Positions 1 through 8,370 of a stretch of DNA of 64,000 nucleotides are shown here, piece by piece. Source of the DNA: Falsirhodobacter sp. 20TX0035 (GTDB lineage: Bacteria > Pseudomonadota > Alphaproteobacteria > Rhodobacterales > Rhodobacteraceae); NCBI RefSeq assembly GCF_028307215.1, contig NZ_JAQMHV010000005.1, positions 124,001-188,000 on the forward strand, in the 5' to 3' direction. Made by a program: the position numbers and the translations under genes. Position 1 is the first letter of the stretch. The number at the start of each line of letters is the position of its first letter. The notes beneath the pieces were generated by a model that was given only the letters and a program-made list of their open reading frames with translations, was not told the origin of the DNA and did no database searches.

Positions 1-180
1 TTCCTGCTGATGATGATCCCGCACCACCAGTCCGCCGTCGACATGGCGATGGTGGAACTCGAACATGGCAAGGATCAGGACACGCGGGCGATGGCGGGAA
101 AAATCATCGCGGCGCAGGAGGCCGAGATCGAGGAGATGAAGGCGATGCTGGAGCGGATGGGCGTCGACGCGCCGGAGTGA
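1..180 (+). CDS. DUF305 family protein, C-terminal fragment (cut by window start)
   Basis: The window opens inside a reading frame that gives 59 residues before a TGA. It contains the MIPHHQSAVDMA signature of DUF305 proteins, followed by a charged amphipathic helix rich in Glu, Lys and Met. DUF305 proteins are small, usually exported, helical proteins; some family members are linked to copper handling. The His/Met-rich character here (HH, repeated M) fits metal contact, but that is inference. The start, and any signal peptide, lie outside the window. No clear terminator follows; a GC-rich gap of about 100 bp leads to the convergent map gene. Confidence 0.8.
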   Translation, partial: FLLMMIPHHQSAVDMAMVELEHGKDQDTRAMAGKIIAAQEAEIEEMKAMLERMGVDAPE

Positions 181-276
181 CGTTCCCCGGGGCGGCCGCG
201 GCCATCCCTTTCCCCACGGCAGGCGGCGTCCCACTTCCGTAAGGCATGACAGCGTCGGTCCGGCAGACGCGGGCTG

Positions 277-1026
277 TCAGCCGGGCAGCGTCAGGATCAG
301 GGGCGCGCGGTGCGTCGCGACGACCGTGTGTTCGTACTGCACAGCCAGCGCCCGCGGATGGCTGTACAGGGTCCAGCCATCGGTGCCCTCTTTCGCCACA
401 AGGCCGCCGTTGGACAGGAAAGGCTCCACCGTCAGCACCATGCCGTTCGTCATGCGGCGGGTGTCGCCGCGCGTGGGCCAGGTGGCGATCTCTTCGGGGT
501 ATTCGTGCAGGGACCGGCCCACGCCGTGGCTGGCAAGGTTCTGGATCAGGGTATAACCGCGGGCCGAGGCGAACTGCCCGATGGCCTTGCCGATGCCCGC
601 CAGCGGCCTGTCATGCCCGACCTGTGCGATGCCGATCTGCATCGCGCGCTTGCCGTCCCGGCACAGGCGATCGAGCGAGGAGCGCACCGGCGCCACCCGG
701 AACGTCGCCCCCGTATCGGCAAAGAACCCGTTCTTCGAAGCGGAGACGTCGATGTTCACAAGATCGCCCGGCGCGATCACCCGGCCGCCGGGGATGCCAT
801 GCGCGATCTCCTCGTTGACGCTGATGCAGGTCGTGCCGGGAAAGTCGTAGGTGGATTTCGGCGCGGACTGCGCGCCCTCACGCTCCAGACCCTCGCGCCC
901 GATCTCGTCCAGCTCCCGCGTCGTGATGCCGGGTTCGATCGCGTTCGAGATGATCCTCAGGGTGTTGGCCACGATCCGGCCGATGGCTTTCAGACCCACG
1001 AGTTCGTCGTCCTTGGTGATCGTCAT
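277..1026 (-). CDS. map: Type I methionine aminopeptidase
   Basis: A 249-residue protein with the pita-bread fold layout of bacterial MetAP: GTTCISVNEEIAHGIP near residue 80-95, DVS and DTGATF supplying metal-binding Asp residues, GHGVGRSLHEYP-like text (SHGVGRSLHEYPEE) with the active-site His, and VLTVEPFLS plus EHTVV with the metal-binding Glu residues. It removes the initiator Met from nascent proteins in the cytoplasm. The start at 1026 (MTITKDDEL) matches the family N-terminus and has GGAG about eight bases upstream. An in-frame ATG at 1047, also with GGAG, would add seven residues. It lies downstream of the Lrp-type regulator on the same strand, 85 bp away. The GHGIG motif reads SHGVG here, a modest variation that leaves the His in place. 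Confidence 0.88.
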   Translation of the reverse strand: MTITKDDELVGLKAIGRIVANTLRIISNAIEPGITTRELDEIGREGLEREGAQSAPKSTYDFPGTTCISVNEEIAHGIPGGRVIAPGDLVNIDVSASKNGFFADTGATFRVAPVRSSLDRLCRDGKRAMQIGIAQVGHDRPLAGIGKAIGQFASARGYTLIQNLASHGVGRSLHEYPEEIATWPTRGDTRRMTNGMVLTVEPFLSNGGLVAKEGTDGWTLYSHPRALAVQYEHTVVATHRAPLILTLPG

Positions 1027-1111
1027 GCTGAACGCTCCGTCTGACATGGACTCCGATGATAGCGGCAAAGGCCGGGAAAGTCCCGCCGGTCCGCGTCAAA
1101 AGTCGCCTCTC

Positions 1112-1573
1112 TTACAGCAGGGTATGGTTCTGCTCCACCACCGCCTCCATCGCCACCCGGCTCGAGGTGTTCGACATGTGCGGCAGGGCGGAGATCTTTT
1201 CCGCCATGATGCGCCGGAAATCCGCCATGTCGCGGGACCGGACCTTCAACAGGTAATCGTAGCCACCCGCGATCATGTAGCATTCCTCGACCTCGGGAAT
1301 GGCGCGCACGGCGGTGTTGAAGGCCTGCAGCGCGGGTTCGCGCGTGTCGGTCATGTTGATCTCGACATAGGTGACGTGGGTCAGCCCCAGCTTCATCGGC
1401 GACAGGATCACGCGGTAGCCGGTGATCAGGCCCGCCTCCTCCATCTGCCGGACGCGCAGGGCGACGGGTGTCTTCGACAGCCCCACCTTGCGCGCCAGTT
1501 CCGCGATCGGAATGCGGGCGTTGGCGGCGAATTCCGCCAGGATCTTCCGATCGGTTGCATCCAGTTTCATCAT
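1112..1573 (-). CDS. putR: Lrp/AsnC family regulator, probable proline-responsive activator of putA
   Basis: A 153-residue protein with an N-terminal AsnC-type helix-turn-helix (LDATDRKILAEFAANARI, then ELARKVGLSKTPVALRVRQMEEAGLI) and a C-terminal RAM ligand-binding domain (THVTYVEINM..., VEECYMIAGGYDYLLKVRSRD). It is divergent from putA across a 109 bp gap. That is the arrangement of PutR in other alphaproteobacteria, where an Lrp-type protein activates putA in response to proline. The pathway assignment therefore rests on family plus position. An in-frame TTG lies nine bases upstream; I chose the ATG pair at 1573/1570, which begins the conserved MKLD text. Confidence 0.85.
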   Translation of the reverse strand: MMKLDATDRKILAEFAANARIPIAELARKVGLSKTPVALRVRQMEEAGLITGYRVILSPMKLGLTHVTYVEINMTDTREPALQAFNTAVRAIPEVEECYMIAGGYDYLLKVRSRDMADFRRIMAEKISALPHMSNTSSRVAMEAVVEQNHTLL

Positions 1574-1682
1574 TCCACACAACCGTTACATTTTGTTCGT
1601 TCAGCCTAGGATATCGTTTATCTTTGGCCCCATCGTCCATGCAGAATCTGATATTGCCCGTCAATCGGCAAGGAGTGCAGCC
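1574..1682. promoter_or_regulatory. Divergent putR/putA control region
   Basis: The 109 bp between the two divergent starts must hold both promoters and the Lrp-type operator. It is AT-richer than its surroundings (ACATTTTGTTCGTTC, GATATCGTTTATC). The putA ribosome site AAGGAG lies at 1670-1675, eight bases before the ATG. I could not assign exact -35/-10 boxes. Confidence 0.45.
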
Positions 1683-4600
1683 ATGATCGACCCATCCGTC
1701 TTTTCCGCCCATGCCAAGTTCCAGGACGAAGCCACGCTGTTGCGCGAACTGACCGCGCGGACGGGTCTGTCGGGCGCCCAGCGGGCCGCCATCTCGGCCC
1801 GGGGGGCGGACCTCGTGCGCCGCATCCGCGCCGAGGCCAAGCCCAGCCTGATGGAGCATTTCCTGTCCGAATACGGCCTGTCCACCCGCGAGGGCGTGGC
1901 CCTGATGTGCCTGGCCGAGGCGATGCTGCGCGTGCCCGACAAGATCACCATCGACGCGCTTATTGAGGATAAGATCGCGCCCTCCGACTGGGGCCGCCAT
2001 CTGGGCGAGGCGACGTCGAGCCTTGTCAACGCCTCAACCTGGGCGCTGATGCTGACGGGCAAGGTTCTGGACGACGATCAGGCCGGCACCCTGCGCCGCA
2101 TGGTCCGCCGTCTGGGCGAACCCGTGATCCGCACCGCCGTGGGCCGCGCCATGAAGGAGATGGGCCGCCAATTCGTTCTGGGCCAGACCATCGACGCCGC
2201 CCTGACCCGCGCCCGGACGCGTGAGGCGCAGGGCTTCACCTACAGCTACGACATGCTGGGCGAGGCGGCAATGACCGGCGCCGACGCCGCACGCTACGAC
2301 CGCGCCTATCAGGACGCGATCACCGCCATCGCGCGCGCCTGTGACAAGGGCAGCGTGGAAACCAATCCCGGCATCTCCATCAAGTTGTCGGCCCTCCACC
2401 CGCGCTACGAGGTGGCGCAGGAAGCGCGCGTGATGCGAGAGCTGGTGCCGGTGGTGCTGCGTCTGGCCCGCCAAGCCAAGGCCGCCAACATGGGCATGAA
2501 CATCGACGCCGAGGAGCAAGACCGCCTTGTCCTGTCCCTGAAGGTGATCGAGGCGGTGTTGTCGGACCCTTCGCTGGCCGGATGGGACGGGTTCGGGATC
2601 GTGGTGCAGGCCTATGGCAAGCGCGCGGGCCAGACCATCGACTGGCTGCACGATCTGGCCGTCCGGCTGGACCGCCGCATCATGGTGCGGCTGGTCAAGG
2701 GCGCCTACTGGGACAGCGAGATCAAGCGCGCGCAGGTGGAAGGGCATCCGGACTTCCCGCTCTTCACCTCCAAGACGGCGACGGATGTGAGCTACATCGC
2801 GAACGCGGCGAAGCTGGTGGGCTATGCCGACCGCATCTATCCGCAGTTCGCCACGCACAACGCCCACACCGTCGCCGCGATCCTGGAGATGGCCGGCGGC
2901 ATCCGGTTCGAGTTCCAGCGCCTGCACGGCATGGGCGAACGGCTGCACGACATCGCCCTGCGCGAAACAAAGGGGCGCTGCCGGATCTACGCCCCCGTGG
3001 GCGCGCATCGCGACCTTCTGGCCTATCTGGTCCGCCGCCTGCTGGAGAACGGGGCCAACAGCAGCTTCGTGAACCAGATCGTCGATGAAAGCGTAACGCC
3101 CGAACAGGTGGCCCGCGATCCCTTCGAAGGCGCCCATGTCGCCCCCGCCACGCTGGTCGCCCCGCACGCGCTGTTCGGCGCGCGCGAAAACTCGGCCGGG
3201 TTCGACCTGTCGGACGAAACCACGCTGGCCCGCATCAACGCCGCCCGCGACGTGCCCCTGCCCGCCCCCCGCCCCCTGACGGTGCGCGAAGCGACGGGCG
3301 AGGTGCAGGAGGTGCTGAACCCCGCCACGGGCGAGGTGATCGCCACCGTCCTGATGGCCGACGCCGCCACCACGACCCGCGCCATCGACGACGCCCGGAT
3401 CTGGGACGCGCCGGTGATGGAGCGCGCGGCCGTCCTGCGCCGCGCCGCCGATCTGTACGAGGCCGAGTTCGGCGCCATCTTCGGCATCCTTGCGCGCGAG
3501 GCGGGCAAGGGTTTGCCCGACGCCGTGGCCGAACTGCGCGAGGCGGTGGACTTCCTGCGCTATTACGCCGACCAGGGCGCGGATGGCACGGCGCGCGGCA
3601 TCATCGGGGCGATCAGCCCGTGGAACTTCCCGCTGGCGATCTTCACCGGGCAGATCGCGGCGGCCCTGATGGCGGGCAACGCCGTCGTCGCGAAGCCGGC
3701 CGAGGCGACGCCGATCATCGCCACGCTGGCCGTCGAACTGCTGCACCGCGCCGGCGTGCCGTCCGGTGCGCTGCAACTGGTCACGGGCGCGGGCCGCGTG
3801 GTGGGCACGGTGCTCGCCTCCGATCCGCGAATGGCGGGCATGGTCTTCACCGGATCGACGGCGACGGCGCAGACGATCGCCCGCACCATGGCCGACCACC
3901 TGACGCCCGGCACCCCGCTGATCGCGGAAACCGGCGGGCTGAACGCGATGATCGTGGACAGCACCGCCCTGCCCGAACAGGCGGTGCGCGACATCGTCAA
4001 CGCCGCGTTCCGTTCGGCGGGCCAGCGCTGTTCCGCGTTGCGCTGCCTGTATGTGCACGAAGACATCGCCCCCCACCTGATCGCGATGATCAAGGGCGCG
4101 ATGGACGAACTGCGCGTGGGCGATCCGTGGCTTCTGGAAACGGACGTGGGCCCGGTGATCGACGCCCGCGCCCGCGACGGCATCCGCGATTATCTGGTCG
4201 CCAAGGCGGACCGCGTCCTGCACCGCATCAGCGCCCCCGCAACCGGCACCTTCATCCCGCCGACCCTGCTGCGCGTGTCCGGCATCGCGGAACTGGAGCG
4301 CGAGGTCTTCGGTCCCGTCCTGCATGTCGCGACCTTCAAGGGGAACGAGATCGATCGCGTCGTGGCCGAGATCAACGCCCAGGGCTATGGCCTGACCTTC
4401 GCCCTGCACACCCGGATCGATGACCGGGTGCAGGCGGTGTCGGACGCGGTGCATGTGGGCAACATCTACGTCAACCGCAACCAGATCGGCGCGGTCGTGG
4501 GCAGCCAGCCCTTCGGCGGCGAAGGGCTGTCGGGCACCGGTCCGAAGGCGGGCGGGCCGAACTATGTCCCGCGCTTCACCGTCGCGGAACGCCCGGCCCT

Positions 4601-5057
4601 GACCGGCGACTGGACGGCCCCGGCCGACGAGGCCGCATTGCGCGCCCGTCTGGACGGCGCCCGCCCGGCGCTGGTGGCCGAACAGATCCTGCCCGGCCCT
4701 ACGGGGGAGCTGAACCGCCTGTCGCTGCACACCCGCCCGCCGGTCCTGTGCCTTGGGCCCGGCGCCGCCGCGGCCGACGCGCAGGTCGCGGCGGTGGAAG
4801 CGCTGGGCGGTCAGGCGGTCCGCGCGGACGGCGCCCTTGCGTCCGAGGCCCTGACGCGCCTGCCCCGGCTGTCCACCGTCCTGTGGTGGGGCGATGCCGA
4901 CACCGCCCGCAGTCACGCAAAGGCACTGGCCGCGCGGCCGGGCCCGATCGTGGCCCTGGTGACGGGCCAGCCCGATCTGGCGCATGTGGCGCATGAACGG
5001 CACCTGTGCGTGGACACCACCGCCGCCGGAGGGAATACCGCCCTTCTGGCCGGCTGA
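1683..5057 (+). CDS. putA: Bifunctional proline dehydrogenase / L-glutamate gamma-semialdehyde dehydrogenase
   Basis: A 1124-residue PutA that oxidises proline to glutamate in two steps: an FAD-dependent PRODH domain, then an NAD-dependent aldehyde dehydrogenase. PRODH signatures include NPGISIKLSALHPRYE, DAEEQDRLVLSL and VRLVKGAYWDSEIKRAQ, with RLHGMGE near residue 420. The ALDH half has ISPWNFPLAIFTGQ, FTGSTATAQTIAR, general base Glu in AETGGLN (about residue 749) and nucleophile Cys in SAGQRCSAL (about residue 783). There is no N-terminal ribbon-helix-helix, so it should not bind DNA itself, consistent with a separate divergent PutR. About 165 residues follow the ALDH core and end in ERHLCVDTTAAGGNTA, which looks like the conserved C-terminal domain and motif of long PutAs. 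The start at 1683 has AAGGAG upstream; the open frame extends earlier but without a better start. Confidence 0.96.
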   Translation: MIDPSVFSAHAKFQDEATLLRELTARTGLSGAQRAAISARGADLVRRIRAEAKPSLMEHFLSEYGLSTREGVALMCLAEAMLRVPDKITIDALIEDKIAPSDWGRHLGEATSSLVNASTWALMLTGKVLDDDQAGTLRRMVRRLGEPVIRTAVGRAMKEMGRQFVLGQTIDAALTRARTREAQGFTYSYDMLGEAAMTGADAARYDRAYQDAITAIARACDKGSVETNPGISIKLSALHPRYEVAQEARVMRELVPVVLRLARQAKAANMGMNIDAEEQDRLVLSLKVIEAVLSDPSLAGWDGFGIVVQAYGKRAGQTIDWLHDLAVRLDRRIMVRLVKGAYWDSEIKRAQVEGHPDFPLFTSKTATDVSYIANAAKLVGYADRIYPQFATHNAHTVAAILEMAGGIRFEFQRLHGMGERLHDIALRETKGRCRIYAPVGAHRDLLAYLVRRLLENGANSSFVNQIVDESVTPEQVARDPFEGAHVAPATLVAPHALFGARENSAGFDLSDETTLARINAARDVPLPAPRPLTVREATGEVQEVLNPATGEVIATVLMADAATTTRAIDDARIWDAPVMERAAVLRRAADLYEAEFGAIFGILAREAGKGLPDAVAELREAVDFLRYYADQGADGTARGIIGAISPWNFPLAIFTGQIAAALMAGNAVVAKPAEATPIIATLAVELLHRAGVPSGALQLVTGAGRVVGTVLASDPRMAGMVFTGSTATAQTIARTMADHLTPGTPLIAETGGLNAMIVDSTALPEQAVRDIVNAAFRSAGQRCSALRCLYVHEDIAPHLIAMIKGAMDELRVGDPWLLETDVGPVIDARARDGIRDYLVAKADRVLHRISAPATGTFIPPTLLRVSGIAELEREVFGPVLHVATFKGNEIDRVVAEINAQGYGLTFALHTRIDDRVQAVSDAVHVGNIYVNRNQIGAVVGSQPFGGEGLSGTGPKAGGPNYVPRFTVAERPALTGDWTAPADEAALRARLDGARPALVAEQILPGPTGELNRLSLHTRPPVLCLGPGAAAADAQVAAVEALGGQAVRADGALASEALTRLPRLSTVLWWGDADTARSHAKALAARPGPIVALVTGQPDLAHVAHERHLCVDTTAAGGNTALLAG

Positions 5058-5065
5058 CACGACCA

Positions 5066-5096
5066 CCGGCCCCGTCCCCGCGGGGCCGGGCGTTTT
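5066..5096 (+). terminator. Rho-independent terminator after putA
   Basis: An 8 bp GC stem (CCGGCCCC at 5066-5073 with GGGGCCGG at 5082-5089) and an 8-base loop, followed by GCGTTTT. It lies nine bases after the putA stop. The T-tract is short but present. Confidence 0.7.
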
Positions 5097-5129
5097 GCCC
5101 GCTCCCTGCATCGACACCCTCCACGTCTC

Positions 5130-5156
5130 GGCAGTGCCCCCGGGGCGCTGCCTTTT
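5130..5156 (+). terminator. Second terminator-like hairpin downstream of putA
   Basis: GGCAGTGCC (5130-5138) pairs with GGCGCTGCC (5144-5152) with one G-T pair, followed directly by TTTT. It is probably a back-up terminator for putA, because the reverse orientation lacks a T-tract. Confidence 0.5.
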
Positions 5157-5341
5157 GCTTGTGCGCCTCAACGCCCGATCCTGAGGTCGTTCCCGCTGCG
5201 ACCCTGATAGACGTCCTCCAGACCCGTATCGGCCGGATGACCGACATGTCATTCAACCCATGGGCAACCTTGCGCACATTCCCTGCCGCTCCACCGCCTT
5301 CGTGATGGGTGGCGCTTCTGGACCCACAAAGATGCCCTTTT

Positions 5342-5371
5342 GATAGGAAACGCCGAACGAGCGATAGGAAA
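5342..5371. promoter_or_regulatory. Direct repeat GATAGGAAA, 21 bp period, candidate operator
   Basis: GATAGGAAA occurs at 5342-5350 and again at 5363-5371, so equivalent bases are 21 bp apart, two helical turns. That geometry suits a dimeric or tetrameric regulator. The LysR-type gene at 10087 is the obvious candidate ligand, but the link is inference. Confidence 0.4.
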
Positions 5372-5393
5372 TCGAGATTAGACCTCCCCCCGC

Positions 5394-5410
5394 ACCACGT
5401 TTATTGTGGT
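5394..5410. promoter_or_regulatory. Short dyad ACCAC-N7-GTGGT
   Basis: A 5 bp inverted repeat with a 7 bp AT-rich spacer, about 87 bp before the start of the FdhF/YdeP gene and just after the GATAGGAAA repeat. It could be part of an operator or the promoter. It is short enough to be chance. Confidence 0.25.
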
Positions 5411-5496
5411 CCAGTTCCGCTGCTTCGTGTGCAACGGTATGCGGCAGAAGCCTCACCACCGGCGCGCCGCGAAGAAGGGTCTGGGAAGGGCGCGTC

Positions 5497-7788
5497 ATGG
5501 CGAACGATATGTTCATCGGAAAGAAGTCGAAGGCGGCGGGCGGCTGGGGCGCGCTGAAAAGCTGCGGCAAGCAGCTTCTGGAGACGCGCAAGCCCCTCGC
5601 CGGTGCGATGACCATGCTGAAGGCCAACCAGCCCGACGGGTTCGACTGCCCCGGCTGCGCCTGGGGCGATCCGAACCACGGCTCCTCGTTCGAGTTCTGC
5701 GAGAACGGGGTGAAGGCCGTCGCCTGGGAAGCCACCAAGCTGCGCGTGCCGCCGGAGTTCTTCGCCAAGCACACCGTCGCGGAATTGCGGACGTGGAGCG
5801 ATTACGATCTGGAGCATCAGGGCCGCCTGACGCATCCCATGCGCTACAACGCGACCACCGACCGGTACGAGCCGGTGACCTGGCAGGCCGCCTTCGACGA
5901 GATCGGCGCCCTTCTGCGCGGCTTCGATCCGGACCAGGTGGAGTTCTACACCTCGGGCCGCGCCTCCAACGAGGCGGCGTTCCTGTATCAGACCTTTGTC
6001 CGCCTTTACGGCACGAACAACTTCCCCGACTGTTCGAACATGTGCCACGAGGCGTCGGGCGTGGCGCTGATCGACGCGATCGGCATCGGCAAGGGCACCG
6101 TCCTGCTGGAGGATTTCGAGAAGGCGGACGCGATCTTCGTCTTCGGCCAGAACCCCGGCACCAACCACCCCCGCATGCTGGCCGATCTGCGCAAGGCCAC
6201 CGAACGGGGCGCGCAGGTGGTGGCGTTCAACAACCTCAAGGAAAAGGGGCTGGTGCGCTTCGCCGACCCGCAGAAGAAGCTGGAGATGCTGGTCGGCGGG
6301 TCCGAACCCACCTCCACCATGTATTTCCAGCCGCGTCTGGGCGGCGACATGGCGGCGGTGCGCGGCATGGCGAAGATCGTCTTCGCGGCCGATGACGCGG
6401 CCCGCGCGGCCGGATCCGCCCCAATCATCGACGACGCGTTCCTGGCCACCTTCACCACCGGAATGGATGACTGGCGCGCGCTGGTAGAGGCGACGCCCTG
6501 GAGCGTGATCGAGGAGCAGTCGGGCCTGACCGAGGCCGACCTGCGCCGCGCGGCCGAGGTCTACATCGCCTCCAACGCCACGATCGCGACCTGGGCCATG
6601 GGGATCACCCAGCACCGCCATTCGGTGCAGACCATCCGCGAGATCGCGAACTTCATGTTCCTGCGCGGCAACATCGGGCGCGAGGGCGCGGGCCTTTGCC
6701 CCGTGCGCGGCCATTCCAACGTGCAGGGCGACCGCACCGTCGGCATCAATGAAAAGGCCCCCAAGGCCCTTCTGGACGCGATGGAGCGGGAGCTGGGCGT
6801 GCCCATGCCCCGGACCCCCGGCCACAACGTGTTGGAAGCGATCGGCGCCATGCTGTCCGGCACGGCCAAAGCCTTCATCGGCCTGGGCGGCAACTTCGCC
6901 CGCGCCACCCCCGACAGCGCCCTGATCGCGCAGGCGATGGACAAGCTGGACCTGACCGTGCACGTCGCGACCAAGCTGAACCACTGCCACCTGCTGCCGG
7001 GCAAGGTGGGCTTCGTCCTGCCCTGCCTGGGCCGGACCGAGATCGACCGCAATTCGAAGGGCGTGCGGCAGATCGTCACCGTGGAGGATTCCATGTCGAT
7101 GGTCCACGGCTCGGGCGGGATCAACCTTCCCGCCTCGGCCGAACTGAAGTCCGAGGTGGCGATCGTCGCGGGTCTGGCCATGGCCACCGTGGGATCCACC
7201 GTCGTGGACTGGGACGCCATGGCCGACGACAACGACCGGATCCGCGACCTGATGGCCCGCGTGCTGCCGGGGTTCGACGACTACAACACCCGTGTGCGCG
7301 TGCCGCGCGGCTTCTGGCTGCGCAACCCCGCGTCGGAGCGGGAGTTCCGCACCCCCACCGCCCGCGCGAATTTCGGCGCCTTCGACCTGCCGGACCAGAC
7401 CGAATGGCAGATGCGCGCCGACAAGCCCGACACGTTCGTGCTGCAAACGATGCGGTCCCACGATCAGTACAACACCACCGTCTATGCCATGAACGACCGC
7501 TACCGCGGCGTGTACGGAGAGCGGGAGATCGTGTTCATCAACCCCGCCGACATGGATGGCCTGAAGGTCGAAAGCGGAGAGCGGGTGAGCCTTGTCACCC
7601 TGTCCAACGACGGGATCGAGCGGCGGATCACCGGCTTCCGCGTCGTGCCCTACGACATCCCCCGCGGCTGCATCGCGGGCTACTACCCCGAACTGAACGC
7701 CCTCGTGCCCTACAACTCGTTTGGAGAGTGGAGCTTTACCCCCACCTCCAAATCCGTGCTGGTCCGAGTGACGCGCGATGCCGCCTGA
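5497..7788 (+). CDS. FdhF/YdeP family molybdopterin oxidoreductase
   Basis: A 763-residue protein of the molybdopterin oxidoreductase superfamily, the length of E. coli YdeP. The N-terminus has FDCPGCAWGDPNHGSSFEFCENG, the Cys cluster typical of this subgroup. Mo-cofactor binding text follows (FYTSGRASNEAAFLYQ, NNFPDCSNMCHEASGVAL, FVFGQNPGTNHPRM, LRGNIGREGAGLCPVRGHSNVQGD). The C-terminal MopB domain shows MRSHDQYNTTVYAMNDRYRG. YdeP-type proteins are cytoplasmic, relate to formate dehydrogenase H and are linked to acid resistance; their substrate is not established. The neighbouring OFA-type oxalate/formate transporter and the LysR regulator resembling those at formate dehydrogenase loci suggest a role with formate or oxalate. 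The start at 5497 is chosen because the family begins near MANDMFIGKK; the frame is open to 5404. It overlaps the next gene by 11 bp. Confidence 0.88.
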   Translation: MANDMFIGKKSKAAGGWGALKSCGKQLLETRKPLAGAMTMLKANQPDGFDCPGCAWGDPNHGSSFEFCENGVKAVAWEATKLRVPPEFFAKHTVAELRTWSDYDLEHQGRLTHPMRYNATTDRYEPVTWQAAFDEIGALLRGFDPDQVEFYTSGRASNEAAFLYQTFVRLYGTNNFPDCSNMCHEASGVALIDAIGIGKGTVLLEDFEKADAIFVFGQNPGTNHPRMLADLRKATERGAQVVAFNNLKEKGLVRFADPQKKLEMLVGGSEPTSTMYFQPRLGGDMAAVRGMAKIVFAADDAARAAGSAPIIDDAFLATFTTGMDDWRALVEATPWSVIEEQSGLTEADLRRAAEVYIASNATIATWAMGITQHRHSVQTIREIANFMFLRGNIGREGAGLCPVRGHSNVQGDRTVGINEKAPKALLDAMERELGVPMPRTPGHNVLEAIGAMLSGTAKAFIGLGGNFARATPDSALIAQAMDKLDLTVHVATKLNHCHLLPGKVGFVLPCLGRTEIDRNSKGVRQIVTVEDSMSMVHGSGGINLPASAELKSEVAIVAGLAMATVGSTVVDWDAMADDNDRIRDLMARVLPGFDDYNTRVRVPRGFWLRNPASEREFRTPTARANFGAFDLPDQTEWQMRADKPDTFVLQTMRSHDQYNTTVYAMNDRYRGVYGEREIVFINPADMDGLKVESGERVSLVTLSNDGIERRITGFRVVPYDIPRGCIAGYYPELNALVPYNSFGEWSFTPTSKSVLVRVTRDAA

Positions 7789-8104
7789 CCGGGCGGACAA
7801 GGAGGCGCTGGCGGAGGATTGGACCCGTCTGGTCGCCCGCCTGCAAGGGAACGCCCCCTTTGCCGACAACGCCTTGGCCGCCGGGCTTTTTGCCGCGCTG
7901 GCCTTGGGCATCTCGGCGGACAGCCGGGGGTTCGCGAACGACTTCGGCCTGTCGCACGCCCTTGTCCTGCGCGAGGTGGTGGTGCTGGAGGACGAGATGG
8001 GCCTGATCGCGGTGACGCGGGAAGACCCCCGGACGCAGCGCCGCTTCCTTGCGCTGACCCCCGAGGGCGAGAGGCGGGCCGCAGTGGCCCGGACGCCCGC
8101 CTGA
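7778..8104 (+). CDS. Small winged-helix protein following the molybdoenzyme
   Basis: A 108-residue protein whose ATG lies inside the last codons of the FdhF/YdeP gene (11 bp overlap), so the two are surely co-translated. Residues about 45-100 read as a MarR-like winged helix: SRGFANDFGLSHALVLREVVVLEDEMGLIAVTREDPRTQRRFLALTPEGERR, that is, recognition helix, beta-wing with basic residues, then the LTPEGE tail common in MarR-type proteins. The N-terminus is helical (DWTRLVARLQGNAPFADNALAAGLFAALAL). It may be a transcription regulator or an accessory protein of the molybdoenzyme. I do not recognise a named family. Confidence 0.6.
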   Translation: MPPDRADKEALAEDWTRLVARLQGNAPFADNALAAGLFAALALGISADSRGFANDFGLSHALVLREVVVLEDEMGLIAVTREDPRTQRRFLALTPEGERRAAVARTPA

Positions 8105-8129
8105 CCTTCCGCACAAGGTCGCGGCCACA

Positions 8130-8165
8130 GCCTGCCCCCGGGGCGGGCCGTTTGGCGTGCGCCAA
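8130..8165. terminator. Hairpin and palindrome after the FdhF/YdeP operon
   Basis: GCCTGCCC (8130-8137) pairs with GGGCGGGC (8141-8148) around CCG, followed by CGTTT, a weak terminator. Immediately after lies a perfect palindrome, TTGGCGTGCGCCAA (8152-8165), which could itself be an operator or a second stem-loop. Confidence 0.35.
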
Positions 8166-8230
8166 GATTCGTAAATGATAACAACAACTTAATCGGCAGA
8201 AATCCGCAACTCGCAGCTTGATCGGCTGGC

Positions 8231-8257
8231 GACATTGTGCCACATGGACCAAATGTC
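8231..8257. promoter_or_regulatory. Spaced inverted repeat upstream of the OFA transporter
   Basis: GACATT (8231-8236) and AATGTC (8252-8257) form a 6 bp dyad with 15 bp between the arms, about 115 bp before the OFA start. The half-site spacing suits a dimeric regulator, but no consensus is known to me. Confidence 0.25.
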
Positions 8258-8370
8258 CTAGTGCAAAAGCCGGGTGTTCGTGCCGTGCGCGCGCCTCCGC
8301 TTGGGCCCGACCCAGACGGCGCAAGGCCGGTGGCAAGGTGGGGGCGGAATGTTTCTTGGAGGAAAACCAC

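Larger units (their letters stand above)
5097..5496. other. Gene-free interval upstream of the FdhF/YdeP gene
   Basis: This stretch of about 400 bp between the putA terminator and the next gene shows no convincing coding frame. It holds the second hairpin (5130-5156), a direct repeat (5342-5371) and a short dyad (5394-5410). Those fit the control region of the downstream molybdoenzyme gene. A weak purine-rich ribosome site (GGGAAGGG) precedes the ATG at 5497. Confidence 0.5.

Noticed and set aside
246-1044. Plus-strand frames over the methionine aminopeptidase gene
   Set aside because: Arg/Pro/Ser-rich mirror frames; the minus-strand gene has all MetAP motifs.
2034-5252. A 1072-codon open frame antisense to putA
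   Set aside because: It is the high-GC mirror frame of putA, rich in Arg/His/Gly/Gln with no recognisable motif. Such long antisense frames are expected at this base composition.
5401-8370. A 989-codon minus-strand frame over the FdhF/YdeP gene
   Set aside because: It shadows a clearly conserved plus-strand enzyme and has no domain signature.
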